A stretch of DNA of 64,000 nucleotides, taken from contig NZ_RKHO01000001.1 in assembly GCF_003752505.1 (NCBI RefSeq), positions 124,001 to 188,000 on the forward strand. The letters are read 5' to 3'. Below the pieces are notes generated by a model. The model was not told where the DNA came from. It ran no database searches and worked only from the letters and a program-made list of their open reading frames with translations. This stretch comes from Nocardioides aurantiacus (GTDB lineage: Bacteria > Actinomycetota > Actinomycetes > Propionibacteriales > Nocardioidaceae). Made by a program: the position numbers and the translations under genes. Below, one piece after another: positions 43,730 to 53,041 of the stretch (within the stretch, counting starts at the first letter, position 1; each line of letters starts with the position of its first letter).

Positions 43730-45256
43730 GTGGCGGACACGGCGGGGCAGTCAGGGCGTACGACGGCGCAGTGGACCGGGCGGCTGCGCACCGCGCTGCA
43801 GGCGGCGGGCTTCACCTACGACGGCGTCGCCGAGGCCCTCGGGCCGGTGGCCCACGCGGCCCTGTCGCGCAACGAGACGGTGCCCGGGCTGCGGGCGACG
43901 CGGGGCGGCAGCCCGGTCGAGACGCTGACGCGGCTGTGGCTGCTGCAGGCGCCCGTGGCGGTGGCCGCGGTCGAGGCGGCGCTGCCCGGCCTGCTCGACC
44001 CGCTGTGCGCGGCCGGGCTGCTCGAGCGGTCCGTGGCCGAGGTGCGGGCGCGGGTCGACGTGCGGCCCTACGCCACCGAGGACCTCGACCTGTGGATCGC
44101 CAGCGACCTCACCCCCGGCCTCGACGGCCGGCCCTCGCACGTCTCCGGCGACCACGTGCTCGGCATCTCCTCGGCCGCGACCTCGCTGGCCCAGCTCACC
44201 GTGCGCGAGCCGGTCGGCCGCGCGCTGGACCTCGGCACCGGGTGCGGCGTCCAGGCGCTCCACCTCGCTCCGCACGCGGCCCACGTCGTGGCGACCGACG
44301 TCAACGAGCGCGCGCTCTGGCTGACCCGGGTCAACGCCGAGCTCAACGCGGTCGGCTCGGTCGAGACCCGCTCGGGGTCGTTCTTCGAGCCCGTCGCCGG
44401 CGAGCTGTTCGACCTCGTCGTGACCAACCCGCCGTTCGTGATCTCGCCCGCGACGGGGGAGCGGCTGGTCTACCGCGACTCCGGGCTGCCCGGCGACCAG
44501 GTCGTCGAGCACATCGTGCGCGGCCTGCCCGGCCTGCTCACCGAGGGCGGCACCGGCCAGGTCCTGGCCAACTGGATGATCCTCGGCGATCGCCCCTGGG
44601 ACGAGCGGCTGGCGTCCTGGCTGCCCGACGGCACCGGCGCCGACGCGTGCGACGCCTGGGTGCTGCAGCGCGAGGTGGTCGACCTGCCGTCCTACGTCGA
44701 GCTCTGGCTCAAGGACGCCGGCCTGCACCCCTCGACGGGGCGGACCGACGCGGCGGCGTACGTCGAGCGCTACGACACCTGGCTCTCGTGGTTCGCCGAC
44801 CAGGGCGCGGTGGGCGTCGGGTTCGGCTGGATCAACCTCCGCGCGGGTGGCGCCGGGGAGCACCACCTCGAGGAGTGGCCCTACGACGTCGAGCAGCCGA
44901 TCGGCCCCGAGGTGACCGACCGCTTCGCCCGGCTCGCGGCGCTGCGCTCGCTCGACGACGCGGCCCTGCTCGCCGCTCGTCCGGTGACCCGCGTCGACGT
45001 GCGCCAGGAGACCTACGGCGCGCCCGGCGCCGAGGACCCCGAAGAGATCGTCGTGCGCCAGCAGCGGCTGCTGCGCCGCGCCCGGCAGGTCGACACCGTC
45101 GAGGCCGCGCTGGTCGGGGCCTGCGACGGCGAGCTCAGCGTCGGCCAGGTCCTCGGCGCGCTCGCCCAGCTCCTCGAGCGCGACGAGTCCGAGCTGCGGT
45201 CGGCGTACCTCCCGGTCGTGCGCGAGCTGGTCACCGACGGTCACCTCACGCTGTAG
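43730..45256 (+). CDS. Two-domain class I methyltransferase (N5-glutamine/rRNA type)
   Basis: The 508-aa protein has a helical N-terminal domain (about 1-150) and a methyltransferase core with ALDLGTGCGVQALHLA near residue 163, ATDVNERAL, and the catalytic NPPFVISP near 222. NPPF marks modification of an amino group (Gln/Asn side chain or a base). The C-terminal 130 residues form another helical domain. It resembles the actinobacterial family represented by Rv3647c next to topA; target unknown. Confidence 0.82.
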   Translation: MADTAGQSGRTTAQWTGRLRTALQAAGFTYDGVAEALGPVAHAALSRNETVPGLRATRGGSPVETLTRLWLLQAPVAVAAVEAALPGLLDPLCAAGLLERSVAEVRARVDVRPYATEDLDLWIASDLTPGLDGRPSHVSGDHVLGISSAATSLAQLTVREPVGRALDLGTGCGVQALHLAPHAAHVVATDVNERALWLTRVNAELNAVGSVETRSGSFFEPVAGELFDLVVTNPPFVISPATGERLVYRDSGLPGDQVVEHIVRGLPGLLTEGGTGQVLANWMILGDRPWDERLASWLPDGTGADACDAWVLQREVVDLPSYVELWLKDAGLHPSTGRTDAAAYVERYDTWLSWFADQGAVGVGFGWINLRAGGAGEHHLEEWPYDVEQPIGPEVTDRFARLAALRSLDDAALLAARPVTRVDVRQETYGAPGAEDPEEIVVRQQRLLRRARQVDTVEAALVGACDGELSVGQVLGALAQLLERDESELRSAYLPVVRELVTDGHLTL

Positions 45257-45373
45257 GTCGGGCGGGAGCGCCGGTCCGATCGGGGGCAGAGGTCATACGT
45301 CCTGGTCGTGGGGGCGGCCGTCTCGTATGACGTCCCACGCTCGTCGTGCGACCTCCCCACGGAGCTGACGCCG

Positions 45374-45790
45374 TCAGGGGTGCTCGCGTGGCGGCTGGGG
45401 GGTGCCGCCGACCAGGTCGGCCCAGAGCGCGATGAGGGCGGCGGCCGTGAGGGCCACGACGAGCGGGGCGTACGACGCGACGACGGGGGACGGGGAGACG
45501 GTGCTGAACGACCACCCGAGGAGCGCGCCGCCCGACAGGGAGGTGACCGCCCCGCCGACGGAGTGGGCGCCGCCGAGCCCCCGGAGGGCGAAGCCCTGGC
45601 AGTAGACGAGCAGCGGCACGCCCAGGCCGACCACGGCGACCTGCTCGACGAAGCAGCCGAACAGGTCGTCCGGCGAGGTGCTGCACCTCGGCCCCTCGGC
45701 GAACAGCTCCCACGCGAGCGTCAGCGCGAGCACGCCGAGCAGCGTCACCACCGCGGCCCGGGCCGGCCGGTTGCGTCTCAGTCGGTGCAC
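45374..45790 (-). CDS. Four-helix membrane protein of unknown function
   Basis: From GTG 45790 (TAGGA eight bases ahead) the 138-aa protein has helices near residues 12-30, 48-65, 75-95 and 100-122, with a Cys-rich external loop between the first two (EGPRCSTSPDDLFGCF). No family is recognised. It is divergent from the ABC exporter genes and convergent with the methyltransferase, across a 117-bp gap with a GTCATACG/CGTATGAC inverted repeat. Confidence 0.6.
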   Translation of the reverse strand: MHRLRRNRPARAAVVTLLGVLALTLAWELFAEGPRCSTSPDDLFGCFVEQVAVVGLGVPLLVYCQGFALRGLGGAHSVGGAVTSLSGGALLGWSFSTVSPSPVVASYAPLVVALTAAALIALWADLVGGTPQPPREHP

Positions 45791-45880
45791 GGGTGCGTTC
45801 CTAGCCCACCGCTGCCCCGTGGGTGCGGGCGACACCCGGGAGGGGGCGAAAACGGCTCGCTCCGAACAGGGCCCGGTCCG

Positions 45881-45886
45881 TAGCGT
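45881..45886 (+). promoter_or_regulatory. -10 box TAGCGT, leaderless start of the ABC exporter
   Basis: TAGCGT, 6 nt, GTG at 45893. Confidence 0.55.
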
Positions 45887-45892
45887 GGGCGG

Positions 45893-47614
45893 GTGCGTCA
45901 CCTCCCCCTCGCCGACCCCGGCACCGCCGACCACCGGTCGCCGGGTCGGTTCCTGTGGTGGATGGCGCGGGGGCAGTGGCGCACGCTCGTCGTGGCGATG
46001 CTGTTCGGCATCGTGTGGATGGGCACGCAGGCGGTGATGCCCGCGGTGATCGGGCGCGCGATCGACGCCGGGGTGGCCGCGCGCGACCTCCGGACCCTGG
46101 CGGCGTACGGCGGCCTGATGCTCGTCCTCGGCCTGGTCCAGGCGGGCAGCGGCATCGTGCGCCACCGGTACGCCGTGACCAACTGGCTCACCGCGGCCTA
46201 CCGCACCGTGCAGCTCGTGGGTCGCCAGACCACCCGGCTGGGCGGCTCGCTGCCGCGGCAGACCTCCACCGGCGAGGTCGCCGCCATGGGCACCAGCGAC
46301 CTCGAGCACCTGGGTCACGTGATGGACGTGCTGGCGCGGTTCGCCGGGGCGATCGTCTCGTTCGTGCTGGTCGCGGTGATCCTGCTGCAGACCTCGGTCA
46401 CGCTCGGTCTGGTCGTGCTCGTCGGGGTGCCGGTGCTCGTCCTGCTCGTCGGACCCCTGCTCGCCCCGTTGCAGCGCCGCAGCACCGCCCAGCGCGAGCT
46501 CACCGGCTCCCTGTCCAACACCGCCAGCGACATCGTCGCGGGACTGCGGGTGCTGCGCGGGGTGGGCGGCGAGCAGGTCTTCGCCCGCCGCTACGCCGCA
46601 GAGTCGCAGCGCACCCGTCGGGCGGGCGTCGAGGTGGCGCGACTGCAGTCGGTGCTCGACGCGCTGCAGGTGTTCCTGCCCGGCGTCTTCGTGGTCGTCG
46701 TGGTGTGGCTCGGGGCGCGGTACGCCGTCGCGGGCGAGCTCACCGCCGGCGAGCTGGTCGCGTTCTACGGGTACGCCGCGTTCCTGGTGCTGCCGCTGCG
46801 GACCGCGACCGAGTTCGTCAACCGGCTGATCCGCGCCCGCGTCTCCGCGCAGTGCGTGATCGCCTTCCTGGCGCTGGACCCCGAGCACACCGACCCCACG
46901 GGCACCCGGCCGGAGCCGCCCGTCGGGTCCGACCTCGCCGACGCGGTGAGCGGGCTGCACGTGCACGGCGGCAGCATCGTCGCGCTGGTCGGGGAGCGGC
47001 CCGACGAGACGGCCGCGCTCGCGGAGCGGCTCGGCCTGACCACGCCGGCGCGCGACGCGGCGGTGACGCTGGGCGGCGTACCCCTGACGGCGCTGCCCCT
47101 GGAGGTCGTACGCCGGCGCGTGGTGGTCTCCGACACGGGCGCGGCCCTGTTCTCCGGCCGGCTGCGCGACGTGCTCGACGTGACCGGGACCGGTGACGTC
47201 GAGGCGGCCCTGGCGACCGCGTCGGCGCAGGACGTCGTCGAGGCGCTGCCCGACGGGCTCGACCACGTCGTCACCGAGCGCGGCCGCAGCTTCTCGGGCG
47301 GCCAGCGCCAGCGGCTGGTGCTCGCGCGCGTGCTGGCGCTCGACCCCGAGGTGCTGGTGCTCGTCGAGCCCACGTCGGCCGTCGACGCCCACACCGAGGC
47401 GGCGATCGCCCGGCGGCTGCGCGAGCACCGCCGCGGCCGGACCACCGTGGTGACCACCTCGAGCCCGCTGCTGCTCGACGCGGTCGACGAGGTGGCCTAC
47501 GTCCGCGACGGCCGCGTGGTGGCGACCGGCCGGCACCGCGACCTGCTCGCCTCGGTGACCGACTACCGCCTGACCGTGACCCGTGAGGACCTCGAGGAGG
47601 TGGCCCCGCGATGA
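45893..47614 (+). CDS. ABC exporter half, degenerate ATP-binding subunit
   Basis: The 573-aa protein has six transmembrane helices (to about residue 320) and an ATPase domain. Walker A is lost (VALVGERPDETA at 364-374, no GK[ST]), and Walker B reads VLVLVEP with valine for the Mg-binding aspartate, but the signature FSGGQ at 467-471 is intact. Part of the usual N-terminal subdomain of the ATPase is shortened. It must pair with the next gene, contributing its signature motif to the partner's Walker site. The substrate is unknown; multidrug or peptide export is typical. Confidence 0.88.
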   Translation: MRHLPLADPGTADHRSPGRFLWWMARGQWRTLVVAMLFGIVWMGTQAVMPAVIGRAIDAGVAARDLRTLAAYGGLMLVLGLVQAGSGIVRHRYAVTNWLTAAYRTVQLVGRQTTRLGGSLPRQTSTGEVAAMGTSDLEHLGHVMDVLARFAGAIVSFVLVAVILLQTSVTLGLVVLVGVPVLVLLVGPLLAPLQRRSTAQRELTGSLSNTASDIVAGLRVLRGVGGEQVFARRYAAESQRTRRAGVEVARLQSVLDALQVFLPGVFVVVVVWLGARYAVAGELTAGELVAFYGYAAFLVLPLRTATEFVNRLIRARVSAQCVIAFLALDPEHTDPTGTRPEPPVGSDLADAVSGLHVHGGSIVALVGERPDETAALAERLGLTTPARDAAVTLGGVPLTALPLEVVRRRVVVSDTGAALFSGRLRDVLDVTGTGDVEAALATASAQDVVEALPDGLDHVVTERGRSFSGGQRQRLVLARVLALDPEVLVLVEPTSAVDAHTEAAIARRLREHRRGRTTVVTTSSPLLLDAVDEVAYVRDGRVVATGRHRDLLASVTDYRLTVTREDLEEVAPR

Positions 47615-49374
47615 CCACGTTGCCGGTCGCCCAGGGACCGCAGGTACGGCGCTACGCGCTCGACCTGGCCCGTCGCCACCCGCGGATGCTCGGTGCCGCC
47701 CTGTTCCTGCACCTCTGCGCGGCGCTGGCCGGCCTCGCCGCGCCGCGGCTGCTCGGCGACCTCGTCGAGGGCGTCGAGACCGGCACCACGCTGGCCGCCG
47801 TCGACCGGGTGGGGCTGCTGCTCGCCGGGTTCCTGGTGCTGCAGACGGTGCTGACGCGGTTCGCGCGCTACCTCAGCCAGGTGCTGGGCGAGCAGGTGCT
47901 CGCCGAGCTGCGCGAGGACTTCGTCGGCCACGTGCTGCGGCTGCCGCTGGGCACCGTGGAGGACGCCGGGTCGGGCGACCTGCTCACGCGCACCGGCCGC
48001 GACACCGACCAGCTCGCCTGGTCGGTGCGGTGGGCGCTGCCCGAGTGGACGATCGCGGTGATCACCGCCGTCGTCACCTTCGCCGCCGCGCTCAGCGTGG
48101 GCTGGTGGGTGCTGCTGCCGTGCCTGCTCGGCGTGCCCCCGCTCGTGGCCGGGCTGCGGTGGTACCTCGCCCGTGCCAAGGACGGCTACCTGCGCGAGAG
48201 CGCGTCGTACTCCGCCATCAACGCGACCCTGACCGAGACCGTCGAGGGCGTCCGCACGGTCGAGGCGCTGGGACTGGGGCAGGAACGGGTCGGTGCCGTC
48301 GACGAGGCCATCGCCACGTCGTACGCCGCGGAGAAGTACACCCTGCACCTGCGCACCGTGTTCTTCCCGAGCATGGAGCTGTCCTACCTGCTGCCCACGG
48401 TGGGCACCCTGCTGGTCGGCGGCTACCTCCACTCCCAGGGGCAGGTGTCGCTCGGCGACGTCACCACCGCGACGCTCTACGTGCAGATGCTCATCGACCC
48501 GGTCGACCGGATCGTCTCGATCCTCGACGAGCTGCAGCTCGGCGCCGCGGCGCTGGCGAGGCTGCTCGGCGTGGCCCAGGTGCCCGACGACCGCGAGGCG
48601 ACCGGGGTGGTCGCCGACGGCGAGGACCTGCGGGCCAGCGGGGTGCGGTTCTCCTACGTCGAGGGGCGCGAGGTGCTCCACGGCGTCGACCTCGTCGTCG
48701 CGCCGGGGGATAGGGTCGCGATGGTCGGGCCCTCCGGCGCGGGCAAGTCGACCCTGGGGCGGCTGCTGGCGGGCATCCACCCGCCCGGCGCGGGCAGCGT
48801 CCGCGTGGGCGGGGCGCCGCTGGTCGAGCTGCCGCTGGAGGAGCTGCGCGGCCACGTCGCGCTGGTCACCCAGGAGCACCACGTCTTCGCCGGGACGCTG
48901 CGGGAGAACCTCGCGCTCGCGCTGCGCGAGGAGGCCGAGGACGCCCGGATCCACGACGCGCTCGCCGCGGTCGACGCCGCGGAGTGGGTCGCGCTCCTGC
49001 CCGGGGGCCTCGACACCGTGGTCGGCTCGGGCGGGCTGGCGCTGAGCGCGTCGCAGGCCCAGCAGGTCGCGCTGGCACGGCTGGTGCTGGTCGACCCGCA
49101 CACGCTGGTGCTCGACGAGGCGACCTCGCTGATCGACCCGCGCGCGGCGCGTCACCTCGAGCGGTCGCTGGCGGCGGTCCTCGAGGGTCGCACCGTGGTC
49201 GCCATCGCCCACCGGCTGTTCTCGGCCCACGACGCCGACCGGGTCGCCGTCGTCGAGGACGGCCGCATCGCCGAGCTCGGCAGCCACGACGAGCTGGTCG
49301 CGGCGGACGGCTCGTACGCCGCGCTCTGGCGCAGCTGGCACGGCGAGGACGCCCCGGAAGTGGACCACCGGTAG
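47611..49374 (+). CDS. ABC exporter half, ATP-hydrolysing subunit
   Basis: The 587-aa protein has six helices and a complete Walker A GPSGAGKST (373-381), Walker B TLVLDEATS near 498 and the H-loop IAHRL, but its signature is LSASQ (478-482) instead of LSGGQ. Combined with the partner, one composite site is fully canonical and the other lacks all key parts. ATG at 47611 overlaps the partner stop by four bases, ensuring equal synthesis. Confidence 0.92.
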   Translation: MTTLPVAQGPQVRRYALDLARRHPRMLGAALFLHLCAALAGLAAPRLLGDLVEGVETGTTLAAVDRVGLLLAGFLVLQTVLTRFARYLSQVLGEQVLAELREDFVGHVLRLPLGTVEDAGSGDLLTRTGRDTDQLAWSVRWALPEWTIAVITAVVTFAAALSVGWWVLLPCLLGVPPLVAGLRWYLARAKDGYLRESASYSAINATLTETVEGVRTVEALGLGQERVGAVDEAIATSYAAEKYTLHLRTVFFPSMELSYLLPTVGTLLVGGYLHSQGQVSLGDVTTATLYVQMLIDPVDRIVSILDELQLGAAALARLLGVAQVPDDREATGVVADGEDLRASGVRFSYVEGREVLHGVDLVVAPGDRVAMVGPSGAGKSTLGRLLAGIHPPGAGSVRVGGAPLVELPLEELRGHVALVTQEHHVFAGTLRENLALALREEAEDARIHDALAAVDAAEWVALLPGGLDTVVGSGGLALSASQAQQVALARLVLVDPHTLVLDEATSLIDPRAARHLERSLAAVLEGRTVVAIAHRLFSAHDADRVAVVEDGRIAELGSHDELVAADGSYAALWRSWHGEDAPEVDHR

Positions 49375-49387
49375 ACCAGTCGCCGGG

Positions 49388-49428
49388 CCTCCCGGGACCC
49401 CGGCCCCCGTAGGGGGCCCGCCGGGAGG
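49388..49428 (+). terminator. Terminator-like hairpin after the ABC operon
   Basis: CCTCCCGG (49388) pairs with CCGGGAGG (49421), and GCCCCC pairs with GGGGGC inside it; the hairpin lies 14 nt past the stop. Confidence 0.5.
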
Positions 49429-49454
49429 ACCGGCGTGCGGGCGACCGGGCGGGT

Positions 49455-49485
49455 TTGCCGAGGCGTTGCGGCGAGGCGTTACGGT
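49455..49485 (+). promoter_or_regulatory. topA promoter TTGCCG-19-TACGGT
   Basis: -35 TTGCCG (49455-49460) and -10 TACGGT (49480-49485), leaving a leader of about 60 nt with GAAGGA ahead of the GTG at 49555. Confidence 0.5.
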
Positions 49486-49554
49486 GACGCCGCACCCCCC
49501 GTGCACCCTCCGTGCACCCCAACGCACCACCAGCGAAGGACGAGAAACCCAGAC

Positions 49555-52317
49555 GTGGCACACAAGCTCGTGATCGTGGAGTCGCCGGCCAAGGCCCGCA
49601 CCATCGAGGGATACCTCGGGCGGGGCTACAAGGTCGAGTCCTCCATCGGTCACATCCGCGACCTCCCCCAGAGCGCCGCCGACATCCCGGCCAAGCTCAA
49701 GGGGGAGCCCTGGGCGCGCCTGGGTGTCGACGTCGACCACGACTTCGCGCCGGTCTACGTCGTCTCCCGCGACAAGAAGTCGCACATGACCAAGCTCAAG
49801 GGACTGCTCAAGGACGCCGACGAGCTCTTCCTCGCCACCGACGAGGACCGCGAGGGCGAGGCCATCGCGTGGCACCTGCTCGACGAGCTCAAGCCCAAGG
49901 TGCCCGTACGCCGGATGGTGTTCCACGAGATCACGCCCGCCGCCATCAACGCGGCCGTGGCGAACCCCCGCGAGATCGACATGGACCTCGTCGAGGCCCA
50001 GGAGGCGCGACGCATCCTCGACCGGCTCTACGGCTACGAGGTCTCGCCGGTGCTGTGGCGCAAGGTCATGTCCGGCCTGTCCGCCGGTCGCGTGCAGTCG
50101 GTCGCGACCCGCCTGGTGGTCGACAAGGAGCGCGAGCGGATGGCGTTCCGCGTCGCGTCGTACTGGGACCTCGAGGGCACCTTCGACGCGGGCTCGGCCC
50201 ACGAGCAGCGGATGTTCCCCGCCCGGCTGCACTCCGTCGACGGCACCCGCGTGGCCCGCGGCTCCGACTTCGGCCAGGACGGCCAGCTCAAGGCCGCCGC
50301 CGCCAGCGGCGCCAAGGCCGTCGTCCACCTCGAGAAGACCCGCGCCGAGGCGCTCGCCGCCGCGCTGTCGGACACCGAGCTCTCGGTCCGCAGCCGCGAG
50401 TCCAAGCCCTACACGCGCAAGCCCTACGCGCCGTTCCGCACCACCACGCTGCAGCAGGAGGCCAGCCGCAAGCTCGGCTACGGCGCCTCGCGCACGATGT
50501 CGATCGCGCAGCGGCTCTACGAGAACGGCCACATCACCTACATGCGCACCGACTCCACGACGCTCTCGGAGACGGCCGTCAACGCGGCGCGCAACCAGGC
50601 CCGCGAGCTGTACGGCGCGGAGTACCTCCCCGACAGCCCGCGCACCTACACCTCGAAGGTCAAGAACGCCCAGGAGGCGCACGAGGCGATCCGGCCCGCC
50701 GGCGACGCCTTCCGCACCCCGGCGCAGAGCGGCCTGACCGGCGACGAGTTCCGGCTCTACGAGCTGATCTGGATGCGCACCATCGCCTCGCAGATGCGCG
50801 ACGCGCAGGGCCAGTCGGTCACCATCCGGCTCGGCGGCGCCGCCGCGACCGGCGAGGACGTCGTGTTCTCCGCCAGCGGTCGCGTCATCACCTTCCACGG
50901 CTTCCTCAAGGCCTACGTCGAGGGCAGCGACGACGACGGCGCGACCGACGACCAGGAGACGCGGCTGCCCAACGTCTCCGAGGGCGACCGGGTCACCGCG
51001 GCCCAGCTGCGCGCCGAGGGCCACGCCACCAAGGCGCCCGCCCGCTACACCGAGGCGACCCTGGTCAAGGAGCTCGAGGAGCGCGAGATCGGTCGCCCCT
51101 CGACGTACGCCTCGATCATCGGGACCATCCTGAACCGCGGCTACGTCTACAAGAAGGGCACCGCGCTGGTCCCGGCGTGGCTGGCCTTCTCGGTGATCCG
51201 CCTGCTCGAGGAGCACTTCACCCGGCTGGTGTCCTACGAGTTCACCGCCCAGATGGAGGACGTGCTCGACGACGTCGCCGGCGGCCGGCGCGACCGCAAC
51301 TCCGAGCTCGGCGAGTTCTACTTCGGCACCCCCGAGGTCGAGGGCCTGCAGAAGCTGGTCAACGAGCTCGGCGACATCGACGCCAAGGAGCTGGCGACCT
51401 TCCCGATCGGCGGTCCCGACAGCGGGGTGCACCTGCGGGTCGGCAAGTACGGCCCCTACCTCGAGGGCCCGGGCGACGACGGGACGGCGTACGCCAAGAA
51501 GGCCAACGTGCCCGACGACCTGCCCCCCGACGAGCTCACCATGGCCAAGGCCGAGGAGCTGCTGGCCAACCCGGCGGGCGAGGAGACGCTGCTCGGCGAG
51601 CACCCCGAGACCGGCCTGACGGTGGTGGCCAAGAACGGCCGCTACGGCCCGTTCGTCACCGAGCTGCTGCCCGAGGACGCGCCCAAGAACGCCAAGCCGC
51701 GCACCGGGTCGCTGTTCAAGGACATGTCGCTGGAGACCATCGACCTCGACCAGGCGGTCAAGCTGCTCTCGCTGCCGCGCGTGGTCGGTGTCGACGACGA
51801 CGGCGAGACCATCACGGCGCAGAACGGCCGCTACGGCCCCTACCTCAAGCGCGGCACCGACTCGCGCTCGCTGGCCACCGAGCAGCAGCTGTTCGACATC
51901 ACGTTGAAGGAAGCGCTGGAGATCTACGCCCAGCCCAAGCAGCGGGGTCGCGCGGCGGCCGCGCCGCCGCTCAAGGAGCTCGGCAACGACCCGGTCTCCG
52001 GTCAGCCGATGGTCGTCAAGGCGGGCCGCTTCGGGGAGTACGTCACCGACGGCGAGTACAACGCCACCCTGCGCAAGGACGACTCGGTCGAGGAGCTGAC
52101 CGCCGAGCGTGCGGCCGAGCTGCTGGCCGAGCGCCGCGCCAAGGGCCCGGCCAAGAAGGCCGCCAAGCGGGGCGCGAAGAAGGCCCCCGCCAAGAAGTCG
52201 GCGACCAAGAAGACCACGGCCAAGAAGACCACGGCCAAGAAGACGACCGCGAAGAAGACGACCGTCAAGAAGGCCGCCGCCACCAAGACGACGAAGGCTG
52301 CCGCCGAGAAGTCCTGA
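49555..52317 (+). CDS. topA: DNA topoisomerase I
   Basis: The 920-aa type IA topoisomerase relaxes negative supercoils. The Toprim domain opens KLVIVESPAKARTIEGYLG, with TDEDREGEAIAWHL for Mg2+, and the active tyrosine lies in ITYMRTDSTTLS near residue 325. The C-terminal half has the repeated actinobacterial Topo_C domains (GPYLEGPG, NGRYGPF and NGRYGPYLKRG), and the last 60 residues are a lysine/alanine/threonine tail (KKTTAKK repeats) that in mycobacterial TopA helps strand passage and binding. No zinc fingers are present, as usual for this phylum. Start GTG because the upstream extension is low-complexity. Confidence 0.96.
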   Translation: MAHKLVIVESPAKARTIEGYLGRGYKVESSIGHIRDLPQSAADIPAKLKGEPWARLGVDVDHDFAPVYVVSRDKKSHMTKLKGLLKDADELFLATDEDREGEAIAWHLLDELKPKVPVRRMVFHEITPAAINAAVANPREIDMDLVEAQEARRILDRLYGYEVSPVLWRKVMSGLSAGRVQSVATRLVVDKERERMAFRVASYWDLEGTFDAGSAHEQRMFPARLHSVDGTRVARGSDFGQDGQLKAAAASGAKAVVHLEKTRAEALAAALSDTELSVRSRESKPYTRKPYAPFRTTTLQQEASRKLGYGASRTMSIAQRLYENGHITYMRTDSTTLSETAVNAARNQARELYGAEYLPDSPRTYTSKVKNAQEAHEAIRPAGDAFRTPAQSGLTGDEFRLYELIWMRTIASQMRDAQGQSVTIRLGGAAATGEDVVFSASGRVITFHGFLKAYVEGSDDDGATDDQETRLPNVSEGDRVTAAQLRAEGHATKAPARYTEATLVKELEEREIGRPSTYASIIGTILNRGYVYKKGTALVPAWLAFSVIRLLEEHFTRLVSYEFTAQMEDVLDDVAGGRRDRNSELGEFYFGTPEVEGLQKLVNELGDIDAKELATFPIGGPDSGVHLRVGKYGPYLEGPGDDGTAYAKKANVPDDLPPDELTMAKAEELLANPAGEETLLGEHPETGLTVVAKNGRYGPFVTELLPEDAPKNAKPRTGSLFKDMSLETIDLDQAVKLLSLPRVVGVDDDGETITAQNGRYGPYLKRGTDSRSLATEQQLFDITLKEALEIYAQPKQRGRAAAAPPLKELGNDPVSGQPMVVKAGRFGEYVTDGEYNATLRKDDSVEELTAERAAELLAERRAKGPAKKAAKRGAKKAPAKKSATKKTTAKKTTAKKTTAKKTTVKKAAATKTTKAAAEKS

Positions 52318-52383
52318 CGGGTGCCGCGAGGAGGTGCCGCGCCCCGGTGCGGGAGAAGCCGGTCACGGTGCCGTGCTCCCCCC

Positions 52384-52389
52384 TAGGAT
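52384..52389 (+). promoter_or_regulatory. -10 box TAGGAT, leaderless
   Basis: TAGGAT, 7 nt, ATG at 52397. Confidence 0.55.
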
Positions 52390-52396
52390 CGCCACC

Positions 52397-53041
52397 ATGA
52401 AGCGCTCGGGTCTCCTTCGTCGTGCATCGTCGGTCTCGGCGGTGGTCCTGCTGGCCATGCTGGCCGCCTGTGGTGACAGCGGGTCCGCGGGGGAGGAGTC
52501 GGGCTCCTCGCCGTCGGCCTCCGCCTCGGCCTCGGAGTCGCCCTCGGAGCCGCCCTCGGAGTCCGCCTCGAGCGGCGAGGTCGCCGAGCCGGGTGCGAGC
52601 GCCGACGCGACCTGCGGCGACGGGGCCTACGAGACCAAGGTGGTCGAGGCCGCGCAGGGCATCCGGCTCACGGTGCCCGCCGACTGGGAGGTGGAGAGCT
52701 TCCGCGCCGGCTTCCAGAACCGGCTCTACCCGCCCGACCGCGACGTCGGCGACGGCTACCTCGTCATCTCGCCGTCGGTCCAGGACCTCGACGCCGCAGC
52801 CGACGACGTGCTGAAGGCGACCCGCTCCGCGGCGGAGACCACCTCCGAGCAGGACCTCGAACTGCCGGGCTTCGACGGTGCGCGGATGGAGACCTTCGCC
52901 TACGACGACGAGACCTTCGCGGTCAGCGTCGTCGCCGTCTACGAGGGGTTCCGCCTCCAGGCCAACATGACCCGGGAGGGCGTGCCCGAGGAGCAGGCCG
53001 TCGCGGAGTCGTGCCTCAGCACGATCTCGCGCAGCTCCTAG
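52397..53041 (+). CDS. LpqN/DUF1795-like lipoprotein
   Basis: The 214-aa protein has signal peptide MKRSGLLRRASSVSAVVLLAMLAAC with the lipobox cysteine at residue 25, a serine/glutamate-rich linker (about 28-60), and a Mog1/PsbP-like domain (GIRLTVPADWEVESFR ... VYEGFRLQANMTREG ... SCLSTI). LpqN-type lipoproteins bind cell-envelope partners in mycobacteria; the role here is unknown. Its stop and that of the next gene are read from one CTAG on opposite strands. Confidence 0.75.
   Translation: MKRSGLLRRASSVSAVVLLAMLAACGDSGSAGEESGSSPSASASASESPSEPPSESASSGEVAEPGASADATCGDGAYETKVVEAAQGIRLTVPADWEVESFRAGFQNRLYPPDRDVGDGYLVISPSVQDLDAAADDVLKATRSAAETTSEQDLELPGFDGARMETFAYDDETFAVSVVAVYEGFRLQANMTREGVPEEQAVAESCLSTISRSS

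Noticed and set aside
47563-51603. A 1346-aa minus-strand frame opposite the ABC and topA genes
   Set aside because: Antisense open frame typical of high-GC coding DNA; the plus-strand products are clearly recognisable.
52140-52310. Foreign or frameshifted tail at the end of topA
   Set aside because: The AAG/ACC repeats encode the Lys-rich tail that is normal for actinobacterial TopA.
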